DNA from: a virus
DNA length: 36,588 nt
Strand: one strand, 5' to 3'
IMG/VR virus record: IMGVR_UViG_3300035698_007048
Location: 1-36,588 of that record
The notes below the pieces were generated by a model, which saw nothing but the letters and a program-made list of their open reading frames with translations, made no database searches and was not told the DNA's origin. Each line of letters opens with the position of its first letter. Position 1 is the first letter of the stretch. The translations under genes were made by a program, and so were the position numbers. Shown one piece after another: positions 17,066 to 24,411 of the stretch.

Positions 17066-18005
17066 CGGGTGCTTCACCTTCCTCTTTTGGAGTTTCTTCT
17101 GGGACTCGTTCCAATGCGGCGACTTCATCATCACTGATAGTTTGAATGTCGGGAGCCTCTTCGGCCGCCTTGGCGGCCCTGAGAGCATCCGCCATTTCAT
17201 GTAAGCCCATTGCTGCTATGTTGTCGAGGTTTTCATCATTGTCATGTTTGATCTGTAATGCATCTTCTTCCAACTGATCCATCTCTTTACGCTTCTGCAT
17301 GAACTTTTCCTTCTCTTCATATTGGCGTACGAGCTGGGCGATATTGCCGTCAGTCTCTTTGCTAGCACTCTCTCGTTGCTCACGAGTCAGTCCTAACGCC
17401 TTCAGAGCCGCGTTCATGCGTTTGTAGGATTCGTTTAGCTGGATATCAAGGTCTGCCTCATCGTCCATTAGACGGCGTCTGGAGAGCCTTAGCTGCTGGA
17501 TCTCTTCTACCAGTACTTGGAGAAGTAGCGGCCAGTCAGAGCTATCGTTGAACTCAAAGTCCACGCGATACTTCTGCTCACGCTGGATCCAGATCTTTTT
17601 CTCATCACCGGATAGCATTCCGCGCAATTGATTGGCGTCCAATCCGGGAGTAAGATCGTCTGTAGCCGCTTTAAGTTCTTCGGCCACACGGACTTGCGCC
17701 GCATTATGGTAGTTATCTCCGGCACCAAATACTTGTTTGATAGCCGCAGAGTTCCACTTAGTAAGCAGTTCGACGCGCTTGATAAAGCTTTTGGATGCGC
17801 AATCCCATCCCGCTTTAGACTTCTCAATGACTTCTTCGATCTTATCTTCGACCGGTGTATCTTTGAGAAATTGCGGATTCGCCTTATAGAACTCAGTTAA
17901 GCCGGTACGAACTTTGGTTAAGTCCGACTCAGATGGTTCCAGACGTGGGGCTGGCTTGAAACTACGTCTACTTGTAGTCTTTGAGCGCCTTCCACTCTTC
18001 GTCAT
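17049..18005 (-). CDS. Terminase small subunit candidate (coiled-coil, acidic tail)
   Basis: This 318-residue protein lies immediately upstream of TerL and overlaps its start by 17 nt. It has a basic N-terminus (first 20 residues), helical segments, a long coiled coil (about 165-260) and a very acidic C-terminus (about 275-318). Small terminase subunits often occupy this position and have an oligomerising coiled coil, but a clear helix-turn-helix was not identified. The assignment is positional. The ATG follows AGGAGTG with a 4-nt spacer. Confidence 0.7.
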   Translation of the reverse strand: MTKSGRRSKTTSRRSFKPAPRLEPSESDLTKVRTGLTEFYKANPQFLKDTPVEDKIEEVIEKSKAGWDCASKSFIKRVELLTKWNSAAIKQVFGAGDNYHNAAQVRVAEELKAATDDLTPGLDANQLRGMLSGDEKKIWIQREQKYRVDFEFNDSSDWPLLLQVLVEEIQQLRLSRRRLMDDEADLDIQLNESYKRMNAALKALGLTREQRESASKETDGNIAQLVRQYEEKEKFMQKRKEMDQLEEDALQIKHDNDENLDNIAAMGLHEMADALRAAKAAEEAPDIQTISDDEVAALERVPEETPKEEGEAPDGETE

Positions 18006-18021
18006 AAATCACTCCTATTCT

Positions 18022-18040
18022 AGAGCTTACGGATAGCTCT
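18022..18040. promoter_or_regulatory. Small inverted repeat in the 106-bp gap before the terminase genes
   Basis: AGAGCT (18022-18027) and AGCTCT (18035-18040) form a 6-bp stem with a 7-nt loop, just upstream of the AGGAGTG ribosome site. The gap 18006-18111 also holds GTGT-TTTT-ACAC (near 18051) and an isolated -10-like TACAAT on the minus strand, but no matching -35. A promoter or operator for the packaging genes is possible. Confidence 0.3.
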
Positions 18041-18111
18041 GAATAAGACAGTGTTTTTACACGAGAATTGTATGAAAAAGGCGCTAATTGAGGATTTTGG
18101 TGGGGGAATTC

Positions 18112-18663
18112 TTACTGTCCGTGAAATTTGATCAATTTCTCTGCGATCTTTGTGAGAATGTACTTCGCTGAACCTTTGCCTGTATACCCAAATTGTCGAG
18201 CTATTCCATCAAAGTTACTGAAGTCATGTCCGGTCTCGATCAGATACTTGAATAGCTGGTACTCTTTGTCTTTGAGAACTTCGCGGTACTTAGGTAGGTC
18301 TGCTTGGAAGTCGATCATCTTGAAGGGGTCTTTGGGCAGGAAGTGGCTGGAGTCGGAGGTAGCGGCGATGGCGTCTAGGCCAACGTGTCGGCGGTTATAG
18401 GTAAAGATATTCTTGCGCACATGCTTCGAGGCTAGGATCGTGGTGTAAAACAAAAGCCTTCTGGCCAAGGCTTCGAGGTCGTCGGTCGTATGTTCTAGTT
18501 CTTCAAACTCACTAGACATCTTCTTCCAGAGTTTGATGCGCATCTCTTGCTGGATCTCAGACCTGCAACTCGCCGGAAAATACTTGGTGAGACTAGCGAT
18601 GTCTGGATCTAAGCGGACGAGAATTGTATTTACGTCTTGGGTACTTACTGCCATTGTTATCAT
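18112..18663 (-). CDS. Sigma-factor-like protein (region 2 and region 4-like)
   Basis: This 183-residue protein has two parts resembling a small sigma factor. Residues 20-95 look like sigma region 2 (helical, with EIQQEMRIKLWKKM and LLFYTTILASKHVRKN). Residues 130-180 look like a region 4 helix-turn-helix (IARQFGYTGKGSAKYILTKIAEKL). It could direct RNA polymerase to phage late promoters, consistent with its place just before terminase. The ATG follows AAAGGG. It overlaps the upstream nuclease gene by 71 nt in another frame. Family membership is judged by eye; a non-sigma transcription factor remains possible. Confidence 0.6.
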   Translation of the reverse strand: MITMAVSTQDVNTILVRLDPDIASLTKYFPASCRSEIQQEMRIKLWKKMSSEFEELEHTTDDLEALARRLLFYTTILASKHVRKNIFTYNRRHVGLDAIAATSDSSHFLPKDPFKMIDFQADLPKYREVLKDKEYQLFKYLIETGHDFSNFDGIARQFGYTGKGSAKYILTKIAEKLIKFHGQ

Positions 18664-19063
18664 CTTTGCCCTTTCTAATTTCTTCGATGTTGTCCTCTTT
18701 TGGCCCGGTAGAAGATTTCATGAATTCGTTTGCGGATACAAGGATCTCGTCAATGACATCGTTGATATCTCGCTTGTCGTATTGCTTAAGTCGATACAGA
18801 AAGATTAGCTCTTCCTGGCATTGCGTTTCTTTCCTGCCATCGTTTCGTTTCTGATGGCTAAAGTCTAGCTCGCTCTTATGAAAGAACGAATGGTATACAT
18901 CATGTTGGATGCCGTCAATCTCTACGGCGATCTGTAAGGTAGGAACATAAACATCCAGGCAGAGGCCACCGCCAAGGGGCACCTCTTCCTGGATCTTTAG
19001 TGCAGGGTATCTGGCGAGTAAAGCATCGACCAACTCTGCGTGGCGCTTAGAACGACGCTTCAT
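18593..19063 (-). CDS. PD-(D/E)XK-type endonuclease, DUF559/Vsr-like
   Basis: This 156-residue protein contains a nuclease-like core: LDVYVP (Asp37), IAVEIDGIQH (Glu48, Asp50, His54), followed by the helix FFHKSELDFSHQKR and LIFLYRLKQYD. The pattern D-x(10)-E-x-D-G-x2-H is typical of DUF559 and very-short-patch-repair-like nucleases. About 30 C-terminal basic residues extend past the domain and overlap the sigma-like gene by 71 nt. A strong Shine-Dalgarno is not visible. Target is unknown; recombination, mismatch nicking or packaging-linked cutting are possible. Confidence 0.7.
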   Translation of the reverse strand: MKRRSKRHAELVDALLARYPALKIQEEVPLGGGLCLDVYVPTLQIAVEIDGIQHDVYHSFFHKSELDFSHQKRNDGRKETQCQEELIFLYRLKQYDKRDINDVIDEILVSANEFMKSSTGPKEDNIEEIRKGKDDNNGSKYPRRKYNSRPLRSRHR

Positions 19064-19066
19064 GGA

Positions 19067-19225
19067 CTATTCGTCTTCGTCTGGATCCGACCAGTCATCA
19101 ATAGAAGAGATGTGGCGGAGTTGATCTTTGATATTCTTCTCCCGCTTTGGCTTCTGGTTTCCCTTGGCCTTCTTCGACTTCTTGATAAACTTGTCTTCGT
19201 CCGTGCTGCGCTTGGTCTTACTCAT
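19067..19225 (-). CDS. Small protein, basic N-terminus and acidic tail
   Basis: This 52-residue protein begins at ATG 19223-19225. The upstream extension to 19300 is not supported, because it runs into the preceding gene. An AGAGGATGATC Shine-Dalgarno-like stretch precedes it. The first 35 residues are Lys-rich (KKSKKAKGNQKPKREK), and the end is acidic (DDWSDPDEDE). A nucleic-acid-binding role is possible on charge alone. It is coupled to the nuclease downstream (3-bp gap). Confidence 0.55.
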   Translation of the reverse strand: MSKTKRSTDEDKFIKKSKKAKGNQKPKREKNIKDQLRHISSIDDWSDPDEDE

Positions 19226-19233
19226 GATATGGA

Positions 19234-19794
19234 TCATCCTCTTTGTTGGTTGTTCACGCTGATCATTTCCGCCCTGTCCAAAGCGAGTCCGCTCTGGCAA
19301 TGCATGATCGTACTTTCAATGTTCTTGAATATAGATCGGAATCTGTTTGAGGCGTACGAGTACGCAACGTGCTTCATCCTCTCGTCGTTCAAGGTTGTTT
19401 TCTTTCCACCTGGAGTTAATTCGATGTCTTCAGTCTCGGCATACTCTTTTGACAAAGTGGCCGGAGGAGTCTCAATCCCCGATCTAAGTTGACGAATCGC
19501 CAAGGACCCTATCTTATCCACCAGTACTCCCTGCTCTTCCATCTTCAACTTGGCTCTATCAAAGCACTCATTGTAGTAGGACATCCAGGAATTCAAATTG
19601 AAGATTCGCTCTTTAAGAACATGGCCATGAAGATCTGGGCTCAACGTAAGAAGAGTCCTGTCCATTGCCGATACTATGACATCAATTTGAAACTTGTACG
19701 TTTCCGGAGGCAAGCCCCTGTCTAACCCGACACTAATGCGTTCGTGCGCATGCTTTATGATGTGATCTCTGTCGCCCTGATTGGCTTCTGACAT
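19234..19794 (-). CDS. Protein of unknown function
   Basis: This is a 186-residue, mostly helical protein with no recognised motif. The ATG (19792-19794) has AGGATATTGCA upstream. It overlaps the preceding small coiled-coil gene by 62 nt. It lies in an early-type block with DNA-processing genes, which hints at a role in replication or transcription but does not show one. Confidence 0.65.
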   Translation of the reverse strand: MSEANQGDRDHIIKHAHERISVGLDRGLPPETYKFQIDVIVSAMDRTLLTLSPDLHGHVLKERIFNLNSWMSYYNECFDRAKLKMEEQGVLVDKIGSLAIRQLRSGIETPPATLSKEYAETEDIELTPGGKKTTLNDERMKHVAYSYASNRFRSIFKNIESTIMHCQSGLALDRAEMISVNNQQRG

Positions 19795-20032
19795 TGCAAT
19801 ATCCTACCTTATCTTGTCTCAACTGATCATTGTCTCTTTGCCTTGCATTGATTCGGTCTTCTACATTCTCTATTACCTCATTCAATACCGCTAACTTGCC
19901 TTCTGTTTCTCTGCGTTCTAGCGCGGCGAGTCTACTCTTACCTATAACACCAAGCTCTAACTTGAGTTCCCTCTTTTTTTTACGCAGATAATGTAACATG
20001 GCTTCAAAGTCTGATTTTCTTTGCTCACCCAT
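19733..20032 (-). CDS. Small coiled-coil protein
   Basis: This 99-residue protein starts at ATG 20030-20032 with a GGAGGTAGCAGG Shine-Dalgarno, one nucleotide after the exonuclease stop. Residues 10-70 are a charged coiled coil (HYLRKKKRELKLEL). The last 30 residues are Gln/Arg-rich and overlap the next gene, so translation may be coupled. No family recognised. Confidence 0.6.
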   Translation of the reverse strand: MGEQRKSDFEAMLHYLRKKKRELKLELGVIGKSRLAALERRETEGKLAVLNEVIENVEDRINARQRDNDQLRQDKVGYCNVRSQSGRQRSHHKACARTH

Positions 20033-20033
20033 A

Positions 20034-20678
20034 TTACCTGCTACCTCCCCACAGTTGCTTGCCCTTTTTGATAAAAGGCATCACATCCGTGGGATTAGGT
20101 AGGAGCATTAGAAGAGAATTGACTACAGGAATTAGAGACATAACATCACCCTTTGCACGGTGTCGAACCATGGTTTGATCTTGGTGTGATTGAAAGGTGG
20201 ATCCTCCAAACAGAGTACATAGCGTATCTAGCTTGTAGTTTGCCAGACGCTTGAGCCCAGGTAGAACTTTCTGAGCTAATGGTAGGGTGTCTAGGAAGTC
20301 GAACTCGCCGAACAAATTCGGGGCCGCTGACATCATAAACTTAGCATCGAATCTATGCGCATTGTGCGCAACCCACACCTTGCCAGAGAACTGTCGATAA
20401 ACTTGGTTCATTACATTAGGCAAATGAGGAGCGGAAGACAGCTCTTGATTACTGATCCCTCCGGCCCTCATAGACTGCACGCTCGTGAGTTGCTTGTCTG
20501 TCGTTATCAGACTTTGGAAGACATCGACAGGCTGTCCCGCGTTCAATGATGCTACCGCTATTTCGATCATGTCATCAGCATCTGCTGAAAGACCCGTTGT
20601 TTCTAAATCGAATACCGCTAACTGCAATCCTGCCGCTGGCGCGGCGGAAAATAGATTAGTCTTTGCTGGTTCGTTCAT
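20034..20678 (-). CDS. DnaQ-like DEDDh 3'-5' exonuclease
   Basis: This 214-residue protein shows all DEDDh motifs: FDLETTG (Asp24, Glu26), HNAHRFD (Asp111) and HRAKGD (His173, Asp178). These bind two metals and remove 3' nucleotides in proofreading subunits such as DNA polymerase III epsilon, and in RNase T-type enzymes. The short N-terminal extension (Ala-rich, 1-18) is not part of the fold. It overlaps the upstream zinc-ribbon gene by 23 nt. No polymerase is in this window, so its partner is unknown. Confidence 0.88.
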   Translation of the reverse strand: MNEPAKTNLFSAAPAAGLQLAVFDLETTGLSADADDMIEIAVASLNAGQPVDVFQSLITTDKQLTSVQSMRAGGISNQELSSAPHLPNVMNQVYRQFSGKVWVAHNAHRFDAKFMMSAAPNLFGEFDFLDTLPLAQKVLPGLKRLANYKLDTLCTLFGGSTFQSHQDQTMVRHRAKGDVMSLIPVVNSLLMLLPNPTDVMPFIKKGKQLWGGSR

Positions 20679-21309
20679 CCTTTGTTTCCCTAGCTTTTAC
20701 GCTATCTACATCTAAACTGATATTCATAGCAGCCAATAGACTCTCTACGGCCTCACTGTCTTGCTTAGAGTGGAAAATTTCGTGCTGCCCTCTCAAGATC
20801 TTAGGCTTGATGTCACCAGAACGATGGCCACTATTGTCGGCAAGATAGATTTCCTTACCATCTATATGCTTCATCTCGGCGATAAGACATACGACAGCGG
20901 AAAGCATGAAGGCAAGGGTCTCTTGGAACGTGCTATACTCCATGTCACTACGGAGTCTTTGTAGCAGCTCTAATCCCTTACCACTGAATACGGCGTGATA
21001 CTGTTTAAGTGATTTTGATCTTTCAGTCTTGTTCTTGACCTTCTCATTTGATTCTTTGGCCTGGATCATTCTCTTATATAGATTGGTAATGATGGCGCGA
21101 ATCTCAGTAGTATCAGCATGAGTGAATTCTACCTTATCAGAAAGATCTGCAAAGTTAACCGGGTAGGTTTCAGAGCAGCTCTCACATGATAGAATCAGCT
21201 TTGTAGCAAACGCCTTTGCGGCGCAATGTGGGCAGGATATGGTGGGCAATTGTGTTAATGCAGCCTTTCGCTTGGCCGCTCTCTTTTTCTTCTGAACCGG
21301 TTCGGTCAT
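20656..21309 (-). CDS. Zinc-ribbon protein of unknown function
   Basis: This 217-residue protein has a Lys/Arg-rich N-terminus (about 8-17), then CPHC (26-29) and CESC (42-45), a clear Cys4 zinc ribbon. The rest is helical with a hydrophobic segment LAFMLSAVVCLIAEM around 130-145. The ATG is supported by GAGGTGAG. It overlaps the kinase gene by 128 nt, which is unusually long. A DNA- or RNA-binding role is suggested only by the ribbon and basic tail. Confidence 0.65.
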   Translation of the reverse strand: MTEPVQKKKRAAKRKAALTQLPTISCPHCAAKAFATKLILSCESCSETYPVNFADLSDKVEFTHADTTEIRAIITNLYKRMIQAKESNEKVKNKTERSKSLKQYHAVFSGKGLELLQRLRSDMEYSTFQETLAFMLSAVVCLIAEMKHIDGKEIYLADNSGHRSGDIKPKILRGQHEIFHSKQDSEAVESLLAAMNISLDVDSVKARETKDERTSKD

Positions 21310-22075
21310 TGTGGCTCACCTCGTTCGATGTATCTTGGTTGAAAAACGGAACAACGATGTCGTATACTTGATCGCACACCTCCTGAAGTGTTTGGTTGGC
21401 ATCTATTGTGACTACGTTTAGACCACGTTGCTGTTGAAGCAACTCTGCGGTCTTTCGATACCGATTGATTCGGTCTCGTACTTCTCGCATGTCTGTAGAG
21501 TCGTAATCGTTTAACTCCGCCTGTTTCGCCTCGTTCGCTATCCTTAAAAAGTAGGTTTCTTCATTTATGTCTAAGAAAAAGAGCACATCCGGTCCAGAAA
21601 TATGTACGTAGAACGATAGCCGTCTGCTAATGTCCTCGTAAAGTCTACCTGATCTTTCCGCTAAACAGCCTGGTGTCATGTAGGCATAAAGAGGATATTC
21701 CCAATCTCCATTGTAGACCATAGTAGATGGAAAACATCGATCCATGATGATCGTAGTCCCCTTCTGCATGGCTATCATGGCGCGAAAAAGAACGTCTACC
21801 TTAGAAGCTTGAGCCAACTCCGAGTGGATCAAATGGAACGCAGCACTAGGAGCTTCAGGAAAAGATTTGGCAAAGAAGGCGTGGTCCACCATCAGCTTCC
21901 GCACTATATTGTCCTTACTCGGTTGCCGCATGAATGTGACTGGCTCTCGTGGGAAGTCCCGTTTCAGCCTCGCTATCACTTCATTTGCTACTGCGGTTTT
22001 TCCTGCACAATCGGGGCCTTCAAATAGAAACATCGGGCCACGTCCGCGCATCAAAGGGTCGTACTTACTCGTCAT
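21182..22075 (-). CDS. Thymidylate kinase-like deoxynucleoside(-monophosphate) kinase
   Basis: This 297-residue protein has a P-loop (FEGPDCAGKT, 18-27) and a DR motif (MDRCFPST) as in thymidylate and related deoxynucleotide kinases, followed by a C-terminal part with RINRYRKTAELL. It would phosphorylate dTMP or a related nucleotide to feed DNA synthesis, matching ThyX on the other strand. Homology appears to end near VCDQVYDIVVPFF; about 45 further residues overlap the zinc-ribbon gene by 128 nt and look like run-on. The ATG follows AAAGGAG. It is divergent from thyX across a 106-bp gap. Confidence 0.82.
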   Translation of the reverse strand: MTSKYDPLMRGRGPMFLFEGPDCAGKTAVANEVIARLKRDFPREPVTFMRQPSKDNIVRKLMVDHAFFAKSFPEAPSAAFHLIHSELAQASKVDVLFRAMIAMQKGTTIIMDRCFPSTMVYNGDWEYPLYAYMTPGCLAERSGRLYEDISRRLSFYVHISGPDVLFFLDINEETYFLRIANEAKQAELNDYDSTDMREVRDRINRYRKTAELLQQQRGLNVVTIDANQTLQEVCDQVYDIVVPFFNQDTSNEVSHNDRTGSEEKESGQAKGCINTIAHHILPTLRRKGVCYKADSIM

Positions 22076-22181
22076 TCACTTATTCTCCTTTTCTGGGAAC
22101 CGGTTAGATCGCGAGCGGGTATAAGCTTTGTACCTAACAGTACGACAGAAGTTCCCAACATTTTACCCCACAGGAGGTTTC
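22076..22181. promoter_or_regulatory. Divergent intergenic region between kinase and thyX
   Basis: This 106-bp segment is where the two arms diverge, so it should hold promoters in both directions. A plus-strand TATAAG at about 22121 resembles a -10 box but has no good -35 at 16-18 bp. No convincing sigma-70 pair was found on either strand. Both genes have strong Shine-Dalgarno sites (AGGAGG for thyX, AAAGGAG for the kinase). Confidence 0.5.
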
Positions 22182-24044
22182 ATGAATGAGATGACCCGTG
22201 TCTCCGTTCCAGCTTTAGACGCAATCATTGGCCAAAAGTTTCCAGTATTGAATGATGGATTCATTATGCCAGTCGATTATATGGGCGGAGACAGCGCCAT
22301 CGTACAGGCCGCTAGAGTCTCGTATGGCAAAGGTACTAAAACGATTAGCGAAGATAGGGGCTTGATCCGCTATCTCCTTCGGCACCGCCACACCACACCG
22401 CTAGAAATGTGTGAGATCAAATTTTGTGTTCGCGTTCCTATGGATTGCTGGCGTCAATGGATCCGACATCGTACGGCCTGTTTAGCGGGCGATGTTAAGA
22501 TTCAGTTTGATTTACCAGGAGGCATCAAAAGACGCGGGAACCAGTTGATCACAAAGACAGTGGAAGAAATTTATCAACAATTTCAACCAACTGAAAATAA
22601 GACCAGACCAGACAAGCAAAAGAATCCCTATCATAAAAGAGATCGCGTGCAAAATATGTGCATACGAAATCTCAATGAATCTACCGGAGAGGTTGAGCAT
22701 ACTAACATTGTTGACATATGGGAAACTGGAGAAAAAGACACGTTCAAGGTAACTTTAGATAACGGCTCAGTAGTAACGATGTCTGTGGACCATCTATGCT
22801 TTACGACCGATGGATGGAAAACACTTAAGGAATGGACGACACTAAGCTATGATGGTGAAGAATGCTACTGGAATGATGGCGTAGCGGCTGCTATATGTAT
22901 TGGACCAGGACGTGGAAATGCTATAAAGCCCTGGTTCCCAGCCATTAATGAAGCTATAGAGGAATGGCTTCCTGTCGTTGATTGGGAAGAATATTATGAA
23001 GTATCAAACCAAGGAAGAATTAGAAGAATTGTTGGAGGAAAGGGATCAAGATCGTTTGGAAAGTGTAAGACTCCTACCATTTCTGATGGGCATGCAGCGA
23101 TATCTCTCAATAGGCCAGGAACACAAATCACAAGATTCATTCATCAATTGGTATTAGACTCATTCTATGGACTGTGTCCAGAGGAATTAATTTGTAGGCA
23201 CATAGATGGTAATGGACTTAATAATCACATTGATAATTTAGAATGGGCTACACAAAAAGCAAATGCACTAGATAGAATTAGAGATGATGCAACTACACAT
23301 CTCTCGTCATATACGGCGAGCATTGTTGATATTGAATATATGGGTAAGCAAAAAACATATGACATCGAAGTAGAGGGTATTTATCACAACTTTTCCGCAA
23401 ATGGAATGATCGTACATAATTCTGTAAACGAATACTCCACAAGGTATTCTGAGGCAATCGATTCCCGTCAGACCACCAAGCCAGATGAATGGCGCACCCA
23501 GGCTAAGAGCAATAAACAGGGCAGTGATGGATTCTTTTCCGAAGAAGAGGGATTGCGACTCAGTGGAATCGAAGAAGCGCTTCATGATTATTCTGACGAA
23601 ACCTATGCCGATCGAATCAAGGCCGGTGTTGCTCGTGAACAGGCTAGAAAAGATCTCCCTCTTTCGACTTACACCGAAGCATATTGGAAGATGGATCTTC
23701 ACAACTTGCTTCACTTCCTAAGCCTTCGTATGGACTCGCATGCTCAGCTAGAGATTCGTCAATACGCCAATGCGATTGGTGAGGTAGTAAGACAGTGGGT
23801 TCCTGAAACATGGGCCGCGTTCGAAGACTATCGTCTGAATGGAATGTTTCTTTCAACAATGGATAGAGTGATTATCAATTATTTCAATCAGGGAAATCCT
23901 AGTGGAGCAATGAGAACCGCTATTCGTTATGGCTGGTTGAAAGAAGATGGTACACCGAAGAAGAACTCTCGTGAGCTAGTAGAGTTCGAAGCTAAAGCAA
24001 CACAACTTGGATTTACAAAATTCCCATGGAGACACAATGGATAA
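22182..24044 (+). CDS. thyX: Flavin-dependent thymidylate synthase ThyX, intein-containing
   Basis: This 620-residue precursor makes dTMP from dUMP using FAD and folate. The ATG at 22182 (after AGGAGGTTTC) is preferred over an in-frame ATG at 22128. The N-extein has [10 protein letters not shown] and [13 protein letters not shown]. The C-extein resumes with SVNEYSTRY, so the active-site motif RHRTASVNEYS is rebuilt only after splicing between residues 99 and 414. Extein length is about 306 residues, normal for ThyX. The C-extein ends FPWRHNG. It heads the plus-strand operon and overlaps the next ORF by 8 nt. Confidence 0.93.
   Translation: MNEMTRVSVPALDAIIGQKFPVLNDGFIMPVDYMGGDSAIVQAARVSYGKGTKTISEDRGLIRYLLRHRHTTPLEMCEIKFCVRVPMDCWRQWIRHRTACLAGDVKIQFDLPGGIKRRGNQLITKTVEEIYQQFQPTENKTRPDKQKNPYHKRDRVQNMCIRNLNESTGEVEHTNIVDIWETGEKDTFKVTLDNGSVVTMSVDHLCFTTDGWKTLKEWTTLSYDGEECYWNDGVAAAICIGPGRGNAIKPWFPAINEAIEEWLPVVDWEEYYEVSNQGRIRRIVGGKGSRSFGKCKTPTISDGHAAISLNRPGTQITRFIHQLVLDSFYGLCPEELICRHIDGNGLNNHIDNLEWATQKANALDRIRDDATTHLSSYTASIVDIEYMGKQKTYDIEVEGIYHNFSANGMIVHNSVNEYSTRYSEAIDSRQTTKPDEWRTQAKSNKQGSDGFFSEEEGLRLSGIEEALHDYSDETYADRIKAGVAREQARKDLPLSTYTEAYWKMDLHNLLHFLSLRMDSHAQLEIRQYANAIGEVVRQWVPETWAAFEDYRLNGMFLSTMDRVIINYFNQGNPSGAMRTAIRYGWLKEDGTPKKNSRELVEFEAKATQLGFTKFPWRHNG
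22479..23420 (+). mobile_element. Intein with NUMOD4-HNH homing endonuclease in ThyX
   Basis: A 314-residue in-frame insertion begins with Cys (CLAGD, block A) and ends with GMIVHN followed by Ser, the signs of a class-1 intein (Cys1, terminal His-Asn, Ser+1). Its middle carries a NUMOD4-like element ([22 protein letters not shown]) and an HNH_3-like nuclease ([28 protein letters not shown]). The late [21 protein letters not shown] is intein block F/G. The DNA looks more A+T-rich than the exteins. It sits exactly in the RHRTA|S active site, where loss is hardest. Splicing chemistry is inferred from residues. Confidence 0.92.
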
Positions 24045-24411
24045 CAGAAAGACAATCTTCTGCGACATAGACGGATGCATCCTTCCCTACTCAACTCACT
24101 ATCGCGATCCGGTGGTGAGACAGGAAGCGATCGATGGAAAGGTAGACGCCTTGCCGGGGTCTGTGCGAAAAATCAACGCATGGTTTAATCAGGGATACGT
24201 AATCATTCTCGTAACGGCGCGAGATCAATGCGATCGATTCTTGACTGAATTGCAACTCACCGATATCGGGCTACGATACAATCAACTTGTCATGGGTCTA
24301 GGAAATGGACAGCGTTATTTGATCAACGACTCTAATCCACATATCGACGGTACTATGGCCCAAGCAATTGAGGTGAGTAGAAACGCTGGTTTGAAAGACG
24401 TGGTGATTTGA
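24037..24411 (+). CDS. HAD-superfamily phosphatase, polysaccharide-pathway type
   Basis: This 124-residue protein starts at ATG 24037 (GGAG upstream) and overlaps the thyX stop. It has the HAD motif FCDIDGC (Asp10, Asp12), LVTARD (Thr60) and [11 protein letters not shown], typical of small phosphatases found in capsule and O-antigen gene clusters. It probably hydrolyses a sugar or nucleotide phosphate. Its stop TGA overlaps the next ATG (TGATG). The placement before the dehydrase supports a sugar-pathway role. Confidence 0.75.
   Translation: MDNRKTIFCDIDGCILPYSTHYRDPVVRQEAIDGKVDALPGSVRKINAWFNQGYVIILVTARDQCDRFLTELQLTDIGLRYNQLVMGLGNGQRYLINDSNPHIDGTMAQAIEVSRNAGLKDVVI

Noticed and set aside
22128-22181. 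Earlier in-frame ATG for ThyX
   Set aside because: The ATG at 22182 has an ideal AGGAGG site, and the extra 18 residues do not look like ThyX.
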